Notes under the pieces: generated by a model
Databases searched by the model: none
What the model was told of the DNA's origin: nothing
The model's input: the letters and a program-made list of their open reading frames with translations, nothing else
Shown here: positions 28,473-38,600 of the stretch, one piece after another
Layout: the number at the start of each line of letters is the position of its first letter
Position numbering within the stretch: the stretch's first letter is position 1
Assembly: GCA_016721305.1 (NCBI GenBank)
Contig: JADKIH010000017.1
Location: 1 to 64,000 of the forward strand
Length of the DNA: 64,000 nucleotides
Source: Bacteroidota bacterium
Lineage (GTDB): Bacteria; Bacteroidota; Bacteroidia; AKYH767-A; 2013-40CM-41-45
Direction of reading: 5' to 3'
Translations under genes and position numbers: made by a program

Positions 28473-29678
28473 ATGAACTCAGCATACATCGTTGACTTTA
28501 TCCGCACTCCGATCGGGAGTTTCGGAGGAACTTTAGCCGCTGTTCGCACCGACGATTTAGCCGTCGTTGTTTTAAAAGAAATTATGCGTCGTAATCCGAA
28601 TGTCGATTTTACTCAGGTGGCCGACGTAATTCTCGGTTGTGCCAATCAGGCGGGCGAGGATAATCGGAACGTAGCTCGTATGGCTTCAATAATGGCCGGA
28701 CTTCCAATCAATGTTCCGGGCGAAACTGTCAATCGCCTATGTGCTTCGGGCTTATCAGCTGCGATCAATGCTGCACGAATGATCATGGTTGGTGAAGGGG
28801 AACTAGCTATCGCCGACGGAATAGAAAATATGACACGTGGTCCGTGGGTGATTTCAAAAACATCTACAGCTTATGGTCGTGATGCACAAATGTTCGATAG
28901 TAGTTTCGGATGGCGTTTTGTGAATCCAAAAATGAAAGAACAATTCGGCGTTGATGCCATGGGCGAAACGGCTGAAAATCTTTCCGACCGCGATTCTATC
29001 AATCGCCTCGATCAGGATAATTTTTCTCTTCGCAGTCAGATGAAAGCAAAAGCAGCTTTTGAAAAAGGTCGTTTTAAAAAGGAAATTGTCGCTGTTGAAA
29101 TTCCTCAGAAGAAAGGTGAAGTGAAATTGTTCGACAAAGACGAGTTCATGAAACCGGATTCTACCATCGAAGGACTTTCAAAATTGAAACCAAGCTTCCG
29201 TAAAGACGGAACAGTTACAGCCGGTAATGCATCGGGCTTAAACGATGGTTCTGCAGCTCTATTAATCGCTTCAGAAAAAGCAATCAAACAATATTCGCTC
29301 AAACCTCTTGCAAGAATTGTTTCATCAGGTGTAGTAGGAGTAGAGCCTCGCATTATGGGAATCGGTCCGGTAGAAGCAGCTAATCTTGCTCTTCGACGTG
29401 CAGGTCTTACCTGGGATCAGGTTGATGTAATCGAACTGAACGAGGCCTTCGCCGCTCAATCGCTGGCTTGTATCCGCAGTTGGGGATTGAAAGACGACGA
29501 TGCGCGAATTAATCCCAACGGTGGCGCAATTGCACTCGGACATCCGCTCGGTATGAGTGGTGCTCGTATCCTTGGATCGGCTGCATTGGAATTGCACGAA
29601 CAAAATAAAAAGTACGCCGTTGCTACAATGTGCATCGGTGTCGGACAAGGTTATGCCGTAGTAATCGAACGTGCCTAA
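28473..29678 (+). CDS. paaJ: Thiolase, 3-oxoadipyl-CoA type
   Basis: Splits 3-oxoadipyl-CoA with CoA into succinyl-CoA and acetyl-CoA, the last step of the pathway. 401 residues. Nucleophile Cys in VNRLCASGLSAAI (about 90), GNASGLNDGSAALLIASE (about 250), His in NPNGGAIALGHPLGMSGAR (about 355) and second Cys in ATMCIGVGQGYAVVIE (about 386). The paa context favours the oxoadipyl substrate over acetoacetyl-CoA; sequence alone would also allow the latter. The stop codon is followed at once by a TTGCGAG-family repeat. Confidence 0.92.
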   Translation: MNSAYIVDFIRTPIGSFGGTLAAVRTDDLAVVVLKEIMRRNPNVDFTQVADVILGCANQAGEDNRNVARMASIMAGLPINVPGETVNRLCASGLSAAINAARMIMVGEGELAIADGIENMTRGPWVISKTSTAYGRDAQMFDSSFGWRFVNPKMKEQFGVDAMGETAENLSDRDSINRLDQDNFSLRSQMKAKAAFEKGRFKKEIVAVEIPQKKGEVKLFDKDEFMKPDSTIEGLSKLKPSFRKDGTVTAGNASGLNDGSAALLIASEKAIKQYSLKPLARIVSSGVVGVEPRIMGIGPVEAANLALRRAGLTWDQVDVIELNEAFAAQSLACIRSWGLKDDDARINPNGGAIALGHPLGMSGARILGSAALELHEQNKKYAVATMCIGVGQGYAVVIERA

Positions 29679-29750
29679 CTCGCAACTCGCAACCCGCAAC
29701 CCGCAACTCGCACTCGCACTCGTAACTCGCAACCCGCAACTCGCAACCAT
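29677..29750. repeat. CGCAACTCGCAACCCGCAAC word repeat inside the paa gene run
   Basis: A dense run of CGCAACTCGCAACCCGCAAC-type words begins at the paaJ stop codon and ends eight bases before the paaY ATG. It is the reverse complement of the words at 10289-10425. It occupies nearly the whole intergenic gap, so it will be in the mRNA leader of paaY if the genes are co-transcribed. Confidence 0.8.
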
Positions 29751-29757
29751 CTTTCTC

Positions 29758-30351
29758 ATGGCAAATATTTTTGAATTCAACGGTTATCGCCCTGTCGTAC
29801 ATGAATCGTCATTCGTGCATCCTAATGCAACGGTGACAGGAAATGTGATCATCGGAAAGAATGTGTACATCGGCCCGGGAGCTGCTATTCGCGGTGATTG
29901 GGGCGAAATTATCATCAGCGATGGTTGTAATGTACAGGAGAATTGCACGATTCACATGTTCCCCGGAACAACGGTGTTATTGAAGGAAGATGCGCATATT
30001 GGTCATGGCGCTATTATCCATGGTGGCACAATTGGTAAAAATGTTTTAGTTGGAATGAATGCTGTTATCATGGATAATGTGATTGTCGGTGATAATTGCA
30101 TCATTGGTGCTCTGACATTTGTACCTGACGGAATGGAAATTCCGGAGAAAAAAATTGTTGTCGGAAATCCGGCCAAAATCATCAAAGACGTAAGTGATCA
30201 AATGATCGAATGGAAATCGATGGGAACGCAATTGTATAAAGAGCTTCCCGGAGAAATGCATCGTACATTCAAAGCATGCGAACCTTTGCGTGAAGTTCCT
30301 GCTAATCGCCCGAAGCAGGCCGATATTTATAAAACTTTCAAAAAGCAATAA
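29758..30351 (+). CDS. paaY: Left-handed beta-helix (gamma carbonic anhydrase / PaaY-like) protein
   Basis: 197 residues from ATG 29758 (MANIFEFNGYRPVVHESSFV). Hexapeptide repeats run from about 15 to 140 (GNVIIGKNVYIGPGAAIRG, GKNVLVGMNAVIMDNVIVGD). Three His (TIHMFPGTT, AHIGHGAIIHGG) are placed as in the metal site of gamma carbonic anhydrases. PaaY proteins hydrolyse CoA thioesters formed when ring-opening stalls; the location after paaI-paaJ supports that name, though many relatives are called carbonic anhydrase. The start was placed after the repeat, since codons before MANI are repeat-encoded. Confidence 0.88.
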   Translation: MANIFEFNGYRPVVHESSFVHPNATVTGNVIIGKNVYIGPGAAIRGDWGEIIISDGCNVQENCTIHMFPGTTVLLKEDAHIGHGAIIHGGTIGKNVLVGMNAVIMDNVIVGDNCIIGALTFVPDGMEIPEKKIVVGNPAKIIKDVSDQMIEWKSMGTQLYKELPGEMHRTFKACEPLREVPANRPKQADIYKTFKKQ

Positions 30352-30354
30352 GCA

Positions 30355-31158
30355 ATGTGCGGAAGATATGTCGTTGTGAGTTCGGTAGAAGTGATTGAGA
30401 AGCGATTCAACGTCACCGTTCCTGAACTTCCATTGAACATTATTCCGAATTATAATCTCGGTCCGGGAATGATGGCGCCTGTGATAACGAGTGCAAATCC
30501 TAATCAGGTCAGCTTTTTGCAATTTGGACTCACACCTGTTTGGGCGAAGAAGAAAATGTATCTCTTTAATGCCCGAGCCGAAGGTGATGGCAATCCGAGC
30601 GACGATCCGAATTATACCGGCGGCAAAGGAATTATTTCTAAGCCGTCATTTAAGCGCGCCATTCGTTCGCAGCGATGTTTAGTCATTGCCGATGCATTTT
30701 ACGAAGGACCGAAAGGCGAAGGTTTAAGCAAGCCTTATCTCGCATACTTACGCAATCATCAGCGACCATTTGCTTTCGCCGGTATCTGGGAAAGCTGGAC
30801 AAATCCGGAAACAGGAGCGATCAGTCAGTCGTTCGCCATAATTACCACTGTCGCCAACGAGTTGATGCAAAAAATCGGACATCATCGTTCGCCCGTTATT
30901 CTGCATCGCCACGACGAATCACGCTGGTTGAAAGCTGAACACTTGAACGAAATTACCGGAATGCTCGAGCCTTTTCCTGCAGAAGAGATGAACGCTTATC
31001 CGGTAAATCCTGCTGTTAAAAATCCTCGCGCCAATGATAAAACGCTGGTGGAACCTCTTGGTGAGCGAGTACTTTCCGAGACTGATGTCATCGTCAAAAC
31101 CGATATCCGTTTGCAGGGCATGGGAGAGAGAAAGAAAAAGCCGGGCGAGACCCACTGA
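30355..31158 (+). CDS. SRAP domain protein (YedK/HMCES family)
   Basis: Protects abasic sites in single-stranded DNA by forming a covalent bond through the N-terminal Cys. 267 residues beginning MCGRYVVVSS: the Met is removed and Cys2 is the reactive residue. Other family marks are YNLGPGMMAPVI, FGLTPVWAKKKM with NARAEGDG (about 60-78), SFKRAIRSQRCLVIADAFYE with the Glu, and the His of GHHRSPVILHR (about 178). It begins four bases after paaY, so it may ride on the paa transcript, although its function is in DNA repair. Confidence 0.95.
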   Translation: MCGRYVVVSSVEVIEKRFNVTVPELPLNIIPNYNLGPGMMAPVITSANPNQVSFLQFGLTPVWAKKKMYLFNARAEGDGNPSDDPNYTGGKGIISKPSFKRAIRSQRCLVIADAFYEGPKGEGLSKPYLAYLRNHQRPFAFAGIWESWTNPETGAISQSFAIITTVANELMQKIGHHRSPVILHRHDESRWLKAEHLNEITGMLEPFPAEEMNAYPVNPAVKNPRANDKTLVEPLGERVLSETDVIVKTDIRLQGMGERKKKPGETH

Positions 31159-31198
31159 TTTTAATTTTTCAATTGTAGAGAATAGCTATATTTCAGCA

Positions 31199-31965
31199 AT
31201 GATTTTGAAGACATCTTTAATTTCCGTTCTGATCTTCCTGCTGCTTTTTTTCAGGAGTAATGCACAAATCGTTAATATAGAATGTGAGCGAATCAAGACA
31301 GACACCACAGGCTGGTCGGGCGATACGAAGCTGGGTGTAAATCTCTTTAAAGATGTGAATTCCGGATTTACTTTTTTCAACGAATCGCATCTGCAATATA
31401 AAACTCCGCGAAACCTTTATTTGTTGAAAGCAGCCGGATATTTTACAGAATATAATTCCAAGCAGATTTCAAACGCCGCTTTTTGCATCTCAGGCATAAT
31501 ATGAAAATCACTCCCTGGTTAAGGATGGAGGAGTTTACCCAAATTCAGGATAATAAGATAACCGGCATTGATCTTCGGTATCTTCTTGGAGCAGGTCCGC
31601 GTTTTAAAATATTTCAAAAGGAGAAATCGGCAATGTACTTTGCTGCATTGCCAATGTTTGAATATGAAGAAGATCTTTATCCCGAAAAGCGAAAAGTGAT
31701 TGAAAAGAATTTTCGCCTTTCAACATATCTCAGTCTTACATGGCAAGCGAATGCAATTCTGACTCTTGTGCATACAACATACTACCAGCCTTTGCTCAGG
31801 AATATAAACGATTTCAAAATATTTTCAGAAAGCAAGTTACGTCTTTCAATTTCAAAGCATGCGGCTATTGAAATCGGGTATAGATTCATTTATGACAATG
31901 ATCCGATCCCCGGAATTCCGGGATCAATTTATTATCTCGACAATTCGCTAAAATTTAGTTTTTAG
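31199..31965 (+). CDS. DUF481-like outer-membrane protein, one frameshift
   Basis: Signal peptide MILKTSLISVLIFLLLFFRS, then NIECERIKTDTTGWSGDTKL and alternating strands. The frame shifts near 31485 (SNAAF to LHLRHNMKITPWLRMEEF) and continues to the aromatic end SIYYLDNSLKFSF. About 255 residues, with a repeated beta-hairpin pattern and aromatic C-terminus of an eight- to twelve-strand barrel. The WSGDTKLGVN opening and the DNDP..GI..IYYLDNSLKFSF ending fit DUF481 (salt-induced outer-membrane protein) members; the function is unknown. Its last 11 bases overlap the end of the convergent lipoprotein gene. A TATATTTC box lies only four bases before the ATG. Confidence 0.78.
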
Positions 31966-32748
31966 CATCGACGATTTGAGAGAGCCCGGCAAATTTTTCT
32001 TTGATCGGAATTTCACCCTTCATATCCGGCAGTGACTCGCCAAGTTTGAACAAGTTGATATGGCGCCCGAACGTGTTGTTGATAGCAAAAGCAAAAGTAG
32101 TTGTATTGCCTTTTATGTCGGTGAAATCAATCGTATTGGAAAGTGGAGTAGTCAGACCAACGCAATCACCGCTGTAGCAAATTTTGTAAGTTATAAATTG
32201 ATCAAAGCCTTTGATTTTCCCCGAAGCGTCAAATTCAAAAATGACATTTGAGACGATGTTGGTGGAGCATCTACAAAATATTTTCCGGCGATCATTTGTT
32301 CATTCAGATAATAATCGAAATGCCATTCGTCTTTCGTAATCAATTCCGATTTTTTGAAGACTGAATTTACTTCTAATCCCGTCCACGCACTGTCAATTAA
32401 AACAAAGCTGCTATCCGGATTCAATAGAATGGAAAGATCGCCTTTGTTGCAGGCATTTTTAATGATCATAGTATCACCGCTTCTGCTCGTTCCAAACCGT
32501 GCGGTCTCAAAGCCGAAATTAATGTCAACGCTATCTTTATATGAGAAATTAAATTCATAACAATAAACCGGAATCGTCCCCGGCAAGCTATCCGAAATGT
32601 TGTCGAGAAAAGTCATGTTTACAAAATGACCATGAACCTCAATATTCTTCGTTTCAACCGGCCGATTCCCCGCACCACATCCCAAAATCCCTAGTCCAAT
32701 AATCGAGTACAAGAAAACAATGATTCTATATTTCCCTAATTTCATCAA
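31955..32748 (-). CDS. Lipoprotein of unknown function, one frameshift
   Basis: N-terminus MMKLGKYRIIVFLYSIIGLG then ILGC, a lipoprotein signal with Cys at about 24. The main frame is intact to PTSSQMSF; the frame then shifts near 32250 and continues NIVSNVIFEFDASGKIKGFD, then FITYKICYSGDCVGLTTP and ends IVDAKN. About 264 residues, beta-rich, with repeated FEF/FTDIKG strands; no family recognised. The corrected C-terminal part extends about 235 bases beyond the first in-frame stop. The shift is probably an indel error. It converges on and overlaps the DUF481-like gene by 11 bases. Confidence 0.7.
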
Positions 32749-32773
32749 ACAAGTTTTATTCAGCCTAAACTAT

Positions 32774-32906
32774 TTACCAATTACCAATTACCAATTACCA
32801 ATTACCAATTACCAATCTCTAATTACTAATTTCCAATCCCAAACGCCCACCCCTAGCCTAAGTAACAGTCAACTTACTACTTACTACTTACAACTTACTA
32901 CTTACT
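32774..32906. repeat. ACCAATT tandem words followed by TTACTAC words
   Basis: Six near-identical 7-base words (TTACCAA) at 32775-32816, then related TAATTACTAATTTCCAAT words, then from 32868 ACTTACTACTTACTACTTAC and similar words. On the minus strand the second block starts with the TAG stop of the YfiR-like gene, so stop codon and repeat overlap. Related words occur at 63135-63160. Confidence 0.8.
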
Positions 32907-33425
32907 AATAAACCTTCACCGCCAAATCATGCAACTGATGCGAAACCTTCAATCCTTGCGCCTTTAAATCTGTTTCGTTCAGTTCAAATGCTAATTTGTC
33001 GTTTCGGCTGACAATATTAATATTTGATCCTGCCGGAAACTTGACTTCTTCGGTAATGATGAGAACAGATTGTGATTTAAATCGCTCTCTGATTTCTTTA
33101 ATAGATTCAATCTTAGAAGAGGCAATGAAAATAATGCTGGATGATTGAATTGCATTCACGTTTTCAGCTTCGACAACGACGAATTTATTGCCGTTCATTT
33201 CGCGTCCTTTCAGCATCGACATTAATTTACCTGTCAAATTATAATTGCCAAAATAGTGATGACGAATTGCTTGTTTGGATTATTGGCTTCAGGCCATTCG
33301 ATATGCTTGGTAAATGTGTAAATGAAAAGCGCTTTCAACGTAGCCTCGTCGCGTGAACTTTCCAATTGTGCATGTGATGCAGGAAGGAAAGTTAACAACA
33401 AGATTACGGCAAAGGATCTTCTCAT
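32905..33425 (-). CDS. YfiR-like protein (DUF4154), one frameshift
   Basis: Small exported protein, signal peptide MRRSFAVILLLTFLPASHAQ. LKALFIYTFTKHIEWPEANN is the start of the mature domain. One T is missing in a T run near 33252 (ATTTTGGC where ATTTTTGGC is needed): the corrected text reads ITIFGNYNLTGKLMSMLKGR and continues to DLAVKVY. About 174 residues. YfiR-type proteins are periplasmic; the Pseudomonas YfiR restrains a diguanylate cyclase, but Bacteroidota members usually sit next to a TonB receptor, as here, and their role is not established. The ATG 33425 was preferred to an in-frame TTG at 33467, because the signal peptide starts there. Confidence 0.8.
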
Positions 33426-33471
33426 CAATGAGAAAATACGATTACGGATGTTGAAAGTTAAATTCAAATTC

Positions 33472-35469
33472 TTAGTATAAGCTATAAGCTACTTTGATAA
33501 TAATTTCCCGTCCTAATCCCGGCAGAGGCGCATGATTGCTGGAATAAGGTTGTACATAGTGAGTTTCTTCGTTCAGTATATTATTAACTCCAAAAGAGAC
33601 GCTAAAACCCCGTGCTAATATATTAGAATAATCCAAATGAACGTTAATTGTATGAGAAAAAGGCAATGTTTCGTAAACGGTAATAGACGAATTTTCGTTG
33701 TACGACACGATTGCTTTCCTCTCCGAATAGCCGATGTAGGCCAGGTAGAGCGATAATTTCTTTGTCAGATAGTAGTTGACTCGTCCCTGCAATTTGAGAG
33801 GTGAAATTCCCAAATGCTCTGTCTCACTTTCAGGAGACCGGTAGGAGGAGAGGTCTTTACCATCGTTGGCTATATAATACGAGCCGCCTAAGTCTAGTTT
33901 GCCCCATTTCTTCTTTAATGTGTATTGTGCCTCTAAGCCCATTGTTCCTGTAGACGAATAATTCATATACGCATCGTAGTTAACGACATTGTTGTAATAA
34001 AACACAATTGGGTCGTCGGTGAGGAGGTAATAGGAGTTCAACGAGAAGTAGGCATCGTCAGATAAACGGTAACCTAATTCAAGCTCGACGGCATCGGTAT
34101 TTTCGGGTTTCACATCTACACCGGCGTCGATATTCATCGTTCCGGGTGTACGGAAAGCTCTACTGTAAAGGGCTTTCACATTCAAATCTCCAAAGGCGCG
34201 AGTAAGTCCAATTCGCGGAACGATGGATGAGGTAAAGCGACTGTTGCCATTAAACCGAAATCCGGCCGTGATATTGGCAATCTTCGTATTGAAGATTCCC
34301 TGCGAGTAAAGCGAATAATTCGAATACGCGAACGTCGTCGAATTCGTCGTGTTAAAGAATGAGTTTTCTAAAAGCGTTTCCGAATTATCCGTAAAGTAAC
34401 TGAAGCCGGAGGAAAGACTTACTTTCTCGCTGAAAGTATTGTTGCTGAGTAGCGAGTAGGTGAGTCGGAGATTATTCGTGTTCAGAGGAAATACATCGCT
34501 AAAGGCACTGTCGAGTCGTGTACGCCATGGATTCGAAAAGCGCCCGCTGATCTTTGGCGTGAGCGTCCACTTCTCGTTTACTTTGAAGTCGTATTTTATT
34601 TCCGCCGAAGTGGTACGAAAATCAACCGGAATAATTTCCGAAGTGCTGTGCTGATATTGATCTCTTGATTCCACGCGATAATAATCGCTGATCAAACGGA
34701 ACTTTAATCCTTTATGTGATACGCCGAGATTGAAGAAAGCATTCGAAATGTCGGAATTGTCTTTCATCGAATAGGAATTCGAAAATGCATCAGTATAAGT
34801 AGCCAGACTTCTTTGAGTTTGGCCTACATTTCCCTGAATTGAAAACGTCGTTTCATTCTTGCTGACGCCGAAAGCAATTCCTGCACTCTGATCCGTAGCA
34901 GTTCCGTCCGAAATTCCATATCGTGCAAAGCACTTGAAATCTTTTTTCTGTGGTTCTCCGGAAATGATGTTGATTACCGCATACTCTGCATTGCCTCCAT
35001 ACATGGCAGAACCGGGACCGCGAATAATCTCAATGCGTTCTATGTTTTCGACGGGATAATGATTTCCAAGCTGAATGGTAGAGTAGAGGCCATCGTTCAT
35101 TTCCTGACCATCAATGAGCAAAAGCACCTTGCCTTCGTGTGCCCAATTCCCACGAACACTCAAGCCGACATTCCCTTGAACGTCCACTCCCATCTGAAAG
35201 CCGGGAATCTCGTCGAGCACTTCCATTAAATCACGTGCCCCCGATAAACGGATGTCCTCTGCCGTCACCACCGAAACAATTCCGGGCGATTCCAGCGGTG
35301 TCAGCTCCTTGAAGGAAGCTACTGTAACTTTAATGTTTAGTAAATCTTGTAACGACAACGTATCGATGTCGCTAGCCATGGCAGTGGTCTGAGAAAAGGA
35401 ATGTGTAAAAACAAAAAGGCCGATGAGGGTTAATAAGGAGGCTTTCTTGCCCATCGTAACTGTTTTCAT
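33472..35469 (-). CDS. TonB-dependent receptor with plug domain
   Basis: 665-residue outer-membrane transporter. Signal peptide to about 27 (FVFTHSFSQ), plug domain about 35-160 (VTVASFKELTPLESPGIVSV; GPGSAMYGGNAEYAVINIIS), then a 22-strand-type barrel with aromatic strands and a final IIIKVAYSLY. No CarboxypepD-like N-terminal extension and no SusD partner, so this is not a Sus-type pair. It is followed by the YfiR-like gene with a gap of about 45 bases, a pairing that suggests joint function. The ligand cannot be told. Translation from MKTVTMGKK; MGKK five codons further in is an alternative. Confidence 0.92.
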   Translation of the reverse strand: MKTVTMGKKASLLTLIGLFVFTHSFSQTTAMASDIDTLSLQDLLNIKVTVASFKELTPLESPGIVSVVTAEDIRLSGARDLMEVLDEIPGFQMGVDVQGNVGLSVRGNWAHEGKVLLLIDGQEMNDGLYSTIQLGNHYPVENIERIEIIRGPGSAMYGGNAEYAVINIISGEPQKKDFKCFARYGISDGTATDQSAGIAFGVSKNETTFSIQGNVGQTQRSLATYTDAFSNSYSMKDNSDISNAFFNLGVSHKGLKFRLISDYYRVESRDQYQHSTSEIIPVDFRTTSAEIKYDFKVNEKWTLTPKISGRFSNPWRTRLDSAFSDVFPLNTNNLRLTYSLLSNNTFSEKVSLSSGFSYFTDNSETLLENSFFNTTNSTTFAYSNYSLYSQGIFNTKIANITAGFRFNGNSRFTSSIVPRIGLTRAFGDLNVKALYSRAFRTPGTMNIDAGVDVKPENTDAVELELGYRLSDDAYFSLNSYYLLTDDPIVFYYNNVVNYDAYMNYSSTGTMGLEAQYTLKKKWGKLDLGGSYYIANDGKDLSSYRSPESETEHLGISPLKLQGRVNYYLTKKLSLYLAYIGYSERKAIVSYNENSSITVYETLPFSHTINVHLDYSNILARGFSVSFGVNNILNEETHYVQPYSSNHAPLPGLGREIIIKVAYSLY

Positions 35470-35550
35470 AAGTATACGAAGGCAAAAATGGAAGGTTGCA
35501 AGCCAATTGCAGTTTCATGGCTGGCACTACAACTCACATGTACACTTACC

Positions 35551-35586
35551 CTCGTTATCGTTATCGTTATCGATAACGATAACGAG
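35551..35586. repeat. 36-base palindrome of TTATCG words
   Basis: CTCGTTATCGTTATC, GTTATC, GATAACGATAACGAG: perfect 15-base arms around six bases. It lies in the short spacer between the 1340-residue gene's stop and the TonB receptor start, both on the minus strand. It could be the 3' hairpin of the upstream gene or an operator; there is no T-run, so a simple terminator is less likely. Confidence 0.75.
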
Positions 35587-35604
35587 GGGCGCCGTTTCGT
35601 TTCA

Positions 35605-38600
35605 TCAGTTCGCCTTTACGACGACCATCACCTTCCTGAACTCCTTACAGGTAAATTCGAAGAAGTACGATCCGGGAGCTAGTTGTTCTCCTGACGAGAA
35701 ACTGCCGGTAATGTTCTCATGACTGCTGACAAGTCGGCCACTTACGTCGAAGATTTTACAGTCCATTCTCTGCTCACTCAATATCGTGAAAGTATTGGTG
35801 AATGGGTTCGGATAAATGTACACTCCGAAATTGTCGTCAGTGATTTGTTTTACGCTCTGGCACGCATCAAAGGTGATGTTAAGCGTATCGCTTGCTGAGC
35901 ATGCAGCGGCATTGCTAACCGTCACAATAATGGTTTTCACTCCGTATCCGATTCCGGCACTGTCAACCATAATTGAACTTGTCGTTGCTCCGTTAGACCA
36001 GTTTACAGTCGAAAATCCGCTTCCGACATTCAATGTCACGTGCGAGTCGGCACAAACTGTTGTGTCGCTTCCCAGGCTAACTACCGGAGCCGGATTGACA
36101 GCAATCGTTGTCGTGGCTGTTGACGAACATCCGTAGCCATTTGCATAACTATAAGTGACCGTCGAACTGCTACCGTTTACGAGCGCCGGATTGAAGTTGT
36201 TATTCGTTACTCCCGTGCCGCTGTAAGTTCCTCCTACCGGAGTACCTGCATTCAGAACGATGCTCGAACCATTGCTGCATACTCCTGCATACGATCCTGC
36301 ACTCACGCTCGGAACCGGATTCACTGTCATAATTGCACTCGCTGTGCCGGGACAGCCATTAGAATTCGTGAACGAATATGTGATCGTATAGAATCCTTGT
36401 CCGACGGAAGGATTGAAAGCGCCGCTGCTTACGCCTTGTCCACTGTATGTACCGCCTGTAGGTGAGCCGCCGGACAATGTAACTGGATTTGCATTTGCAC
36501 AAAGTGCAGTAAAGCTGCTTTGAGTAACGGTCGGATTTGAATTTACCGTTACCGACGATTGCGCAGAACTACTGCAACCACTCGCGTTAGTGAAATTGTA
36601 AGTAAGCGTAAACGTCCCAGGTCCTGCAGTTGCCGGAGAAAAGGAAGTGCCACTGACGCCGGTACCCGAGTATGATCCACCGGCCGGACTTCCTTGTGTT
36701 AAAGTGACAGGTGTACCATTAGCGCAAAGAGATGGAATGTTTGCAAAAGTTACTGTTGGAAGTGAATTGACCGTAATGCTTGTGTTAGCACCGGCAGTAC
36801 AGCCAAATCCATCGGTATATGTATAGGTAATTGCGGCTGTATTGCCGACAACAGCTGCCGGATTAAATTGATTTCCGCTTACTCCATCGCCGCTGTAAGT
36901 TCCACCGGACGGACTTCCGTTTGCTAATGTGATCGCAGCAGCGTTACTACAAAGTGCAGAGTAGTTTCCGGCTGCTACAGTTGGAAGTGCTCGCACCGTA
37001 ATCGTAGTTGTTGCCGTAGCTGAACAATTCTTGATATCGGTATACGAATAATTCAAAGTAAATTGCCCCGAACTCGACGGAGTAAACTGTCCTGCGCTGA
37101 CGTTCGTTCCGCTATATGTTCCTCCTGCCGGTGTTCCTCCTGTTAATGTTACAGCCGGTGAATTTACACAGACATCACTCGGTGTGGCAAAATTTACTAT
37201 CGGTAATCCATTTACCAAAATTGTCGCCGTTGTCGAATTCGAACAACCATTGGCATCGGTGTAGCTGTAAGTTATCGTTTGACTTCCCGTTCCGGCTGTT
37301 GAAGGTGTAAAAATGTTGGATGCAACTCCGGTACCTGAATAGCTTCCGCCTGCCGGTGATCCGCCACTCCGTGTAACAGGACTTCCATTTACGCAGACAG
37401 CAGAAAAGTTCGAGAGACTCACTGTTGGTTTTGCTCTGACAACGATTAATGATGTGTCGCTGGCCGAGCAGCCGGATGAATTAGTGTATGTATAGGTAAT
37501 GATGAATTGCCCGGCTCCGCTTGTTATCGGATTAAAATTTCCTGAAGTAACTCCGGTGCCGGTGTAAACTCCACCTGCCGGACTTCCACCCGTCAGTGTA
37601 ACCGGATTAGCATTTTCACAAATTACATTCAGATTTGCAAAGCTTACTGTCGGGCTTGTTCCAACGCCTATGCTTACTGTTGCCGTGCTTGTACAACCTG
37701 AATTATCTGTCGCCGTTACTGTGTATGTTGTCGCAGAAATCGGTGATGCGTTTACAACAGAATCAGTCGTTGATGATAATCCTGTCGACGGTGACCATAA
37801 GTATGAGGCAGCTTGCCCGGCATGCAAGTTCGTCGAGCCACCGTTGCAGATAGCGGCTTGATCGGATGTTGCAGAAATGGTAAAGCTGTTTACAACAGTT
37901 TGGTAGCTTGTTGCTCCGCCTGTCAAATAATTGGAGGCGTAACCGACACCGTTATATTCTACAATTCTGAAATAGTAAGTAATTCCCGGAGAGAGACCGG
38001 AAAGTGTTGCGCTGTTTCCTGTGCCGTCGTAGACGATGAAATTTCCCAAACCTAAATCTGTTCCTGATCCGAAGACGGATGAAGCGGTATAATAATTTCC
38101 ATCAGTCGGCATTAAACTCACCGGTGAACCGGCACTGGCAACAATCACTCTGCGATTTCCGTCGCCTTGTGTGAATGAAAGCTGGAGATTATTGCAATTT
38201 ACAATAGCCGAACTTACCGATGTTGCATTTGTTGTAGGTTGAGTCGCTAATGGCGGAGCCATCTTTGCAACGAAGAAATCTGCGAGAGGATAACCCTGAA
38301 GCGTTGATGTGCCAAAGCTAGCCGTATCATTGAAGAAACCGGATGTGTAGATATTGCCAAGCGTATCACAAGTGATTGCTTGTCCGGCATCACGTTGATT
38401 TCCTCCTCCCGGTCGTGCCCAAACTTCGTTTCCATTCGGATCGTATGCGACAGTAAACGCATCTCTGTTTCCTGCTGCTCCGACATAGATTGTTCCGAAA
38501 TAGCCATGATCATCTATCTGTCCGGTTACATAGAGTAAATCGTTTCTCTGGTCATATGTACATGCATAGGCCATGTCTTCATACGGACCACCTGCCTGTT

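Noticed and set aside
32905..33425. Cyclic-di-GMP control module based on YfiR
   Set aside because: No GGDEF or EAL gene lies nearby; the pairing is with a TonB receptor.
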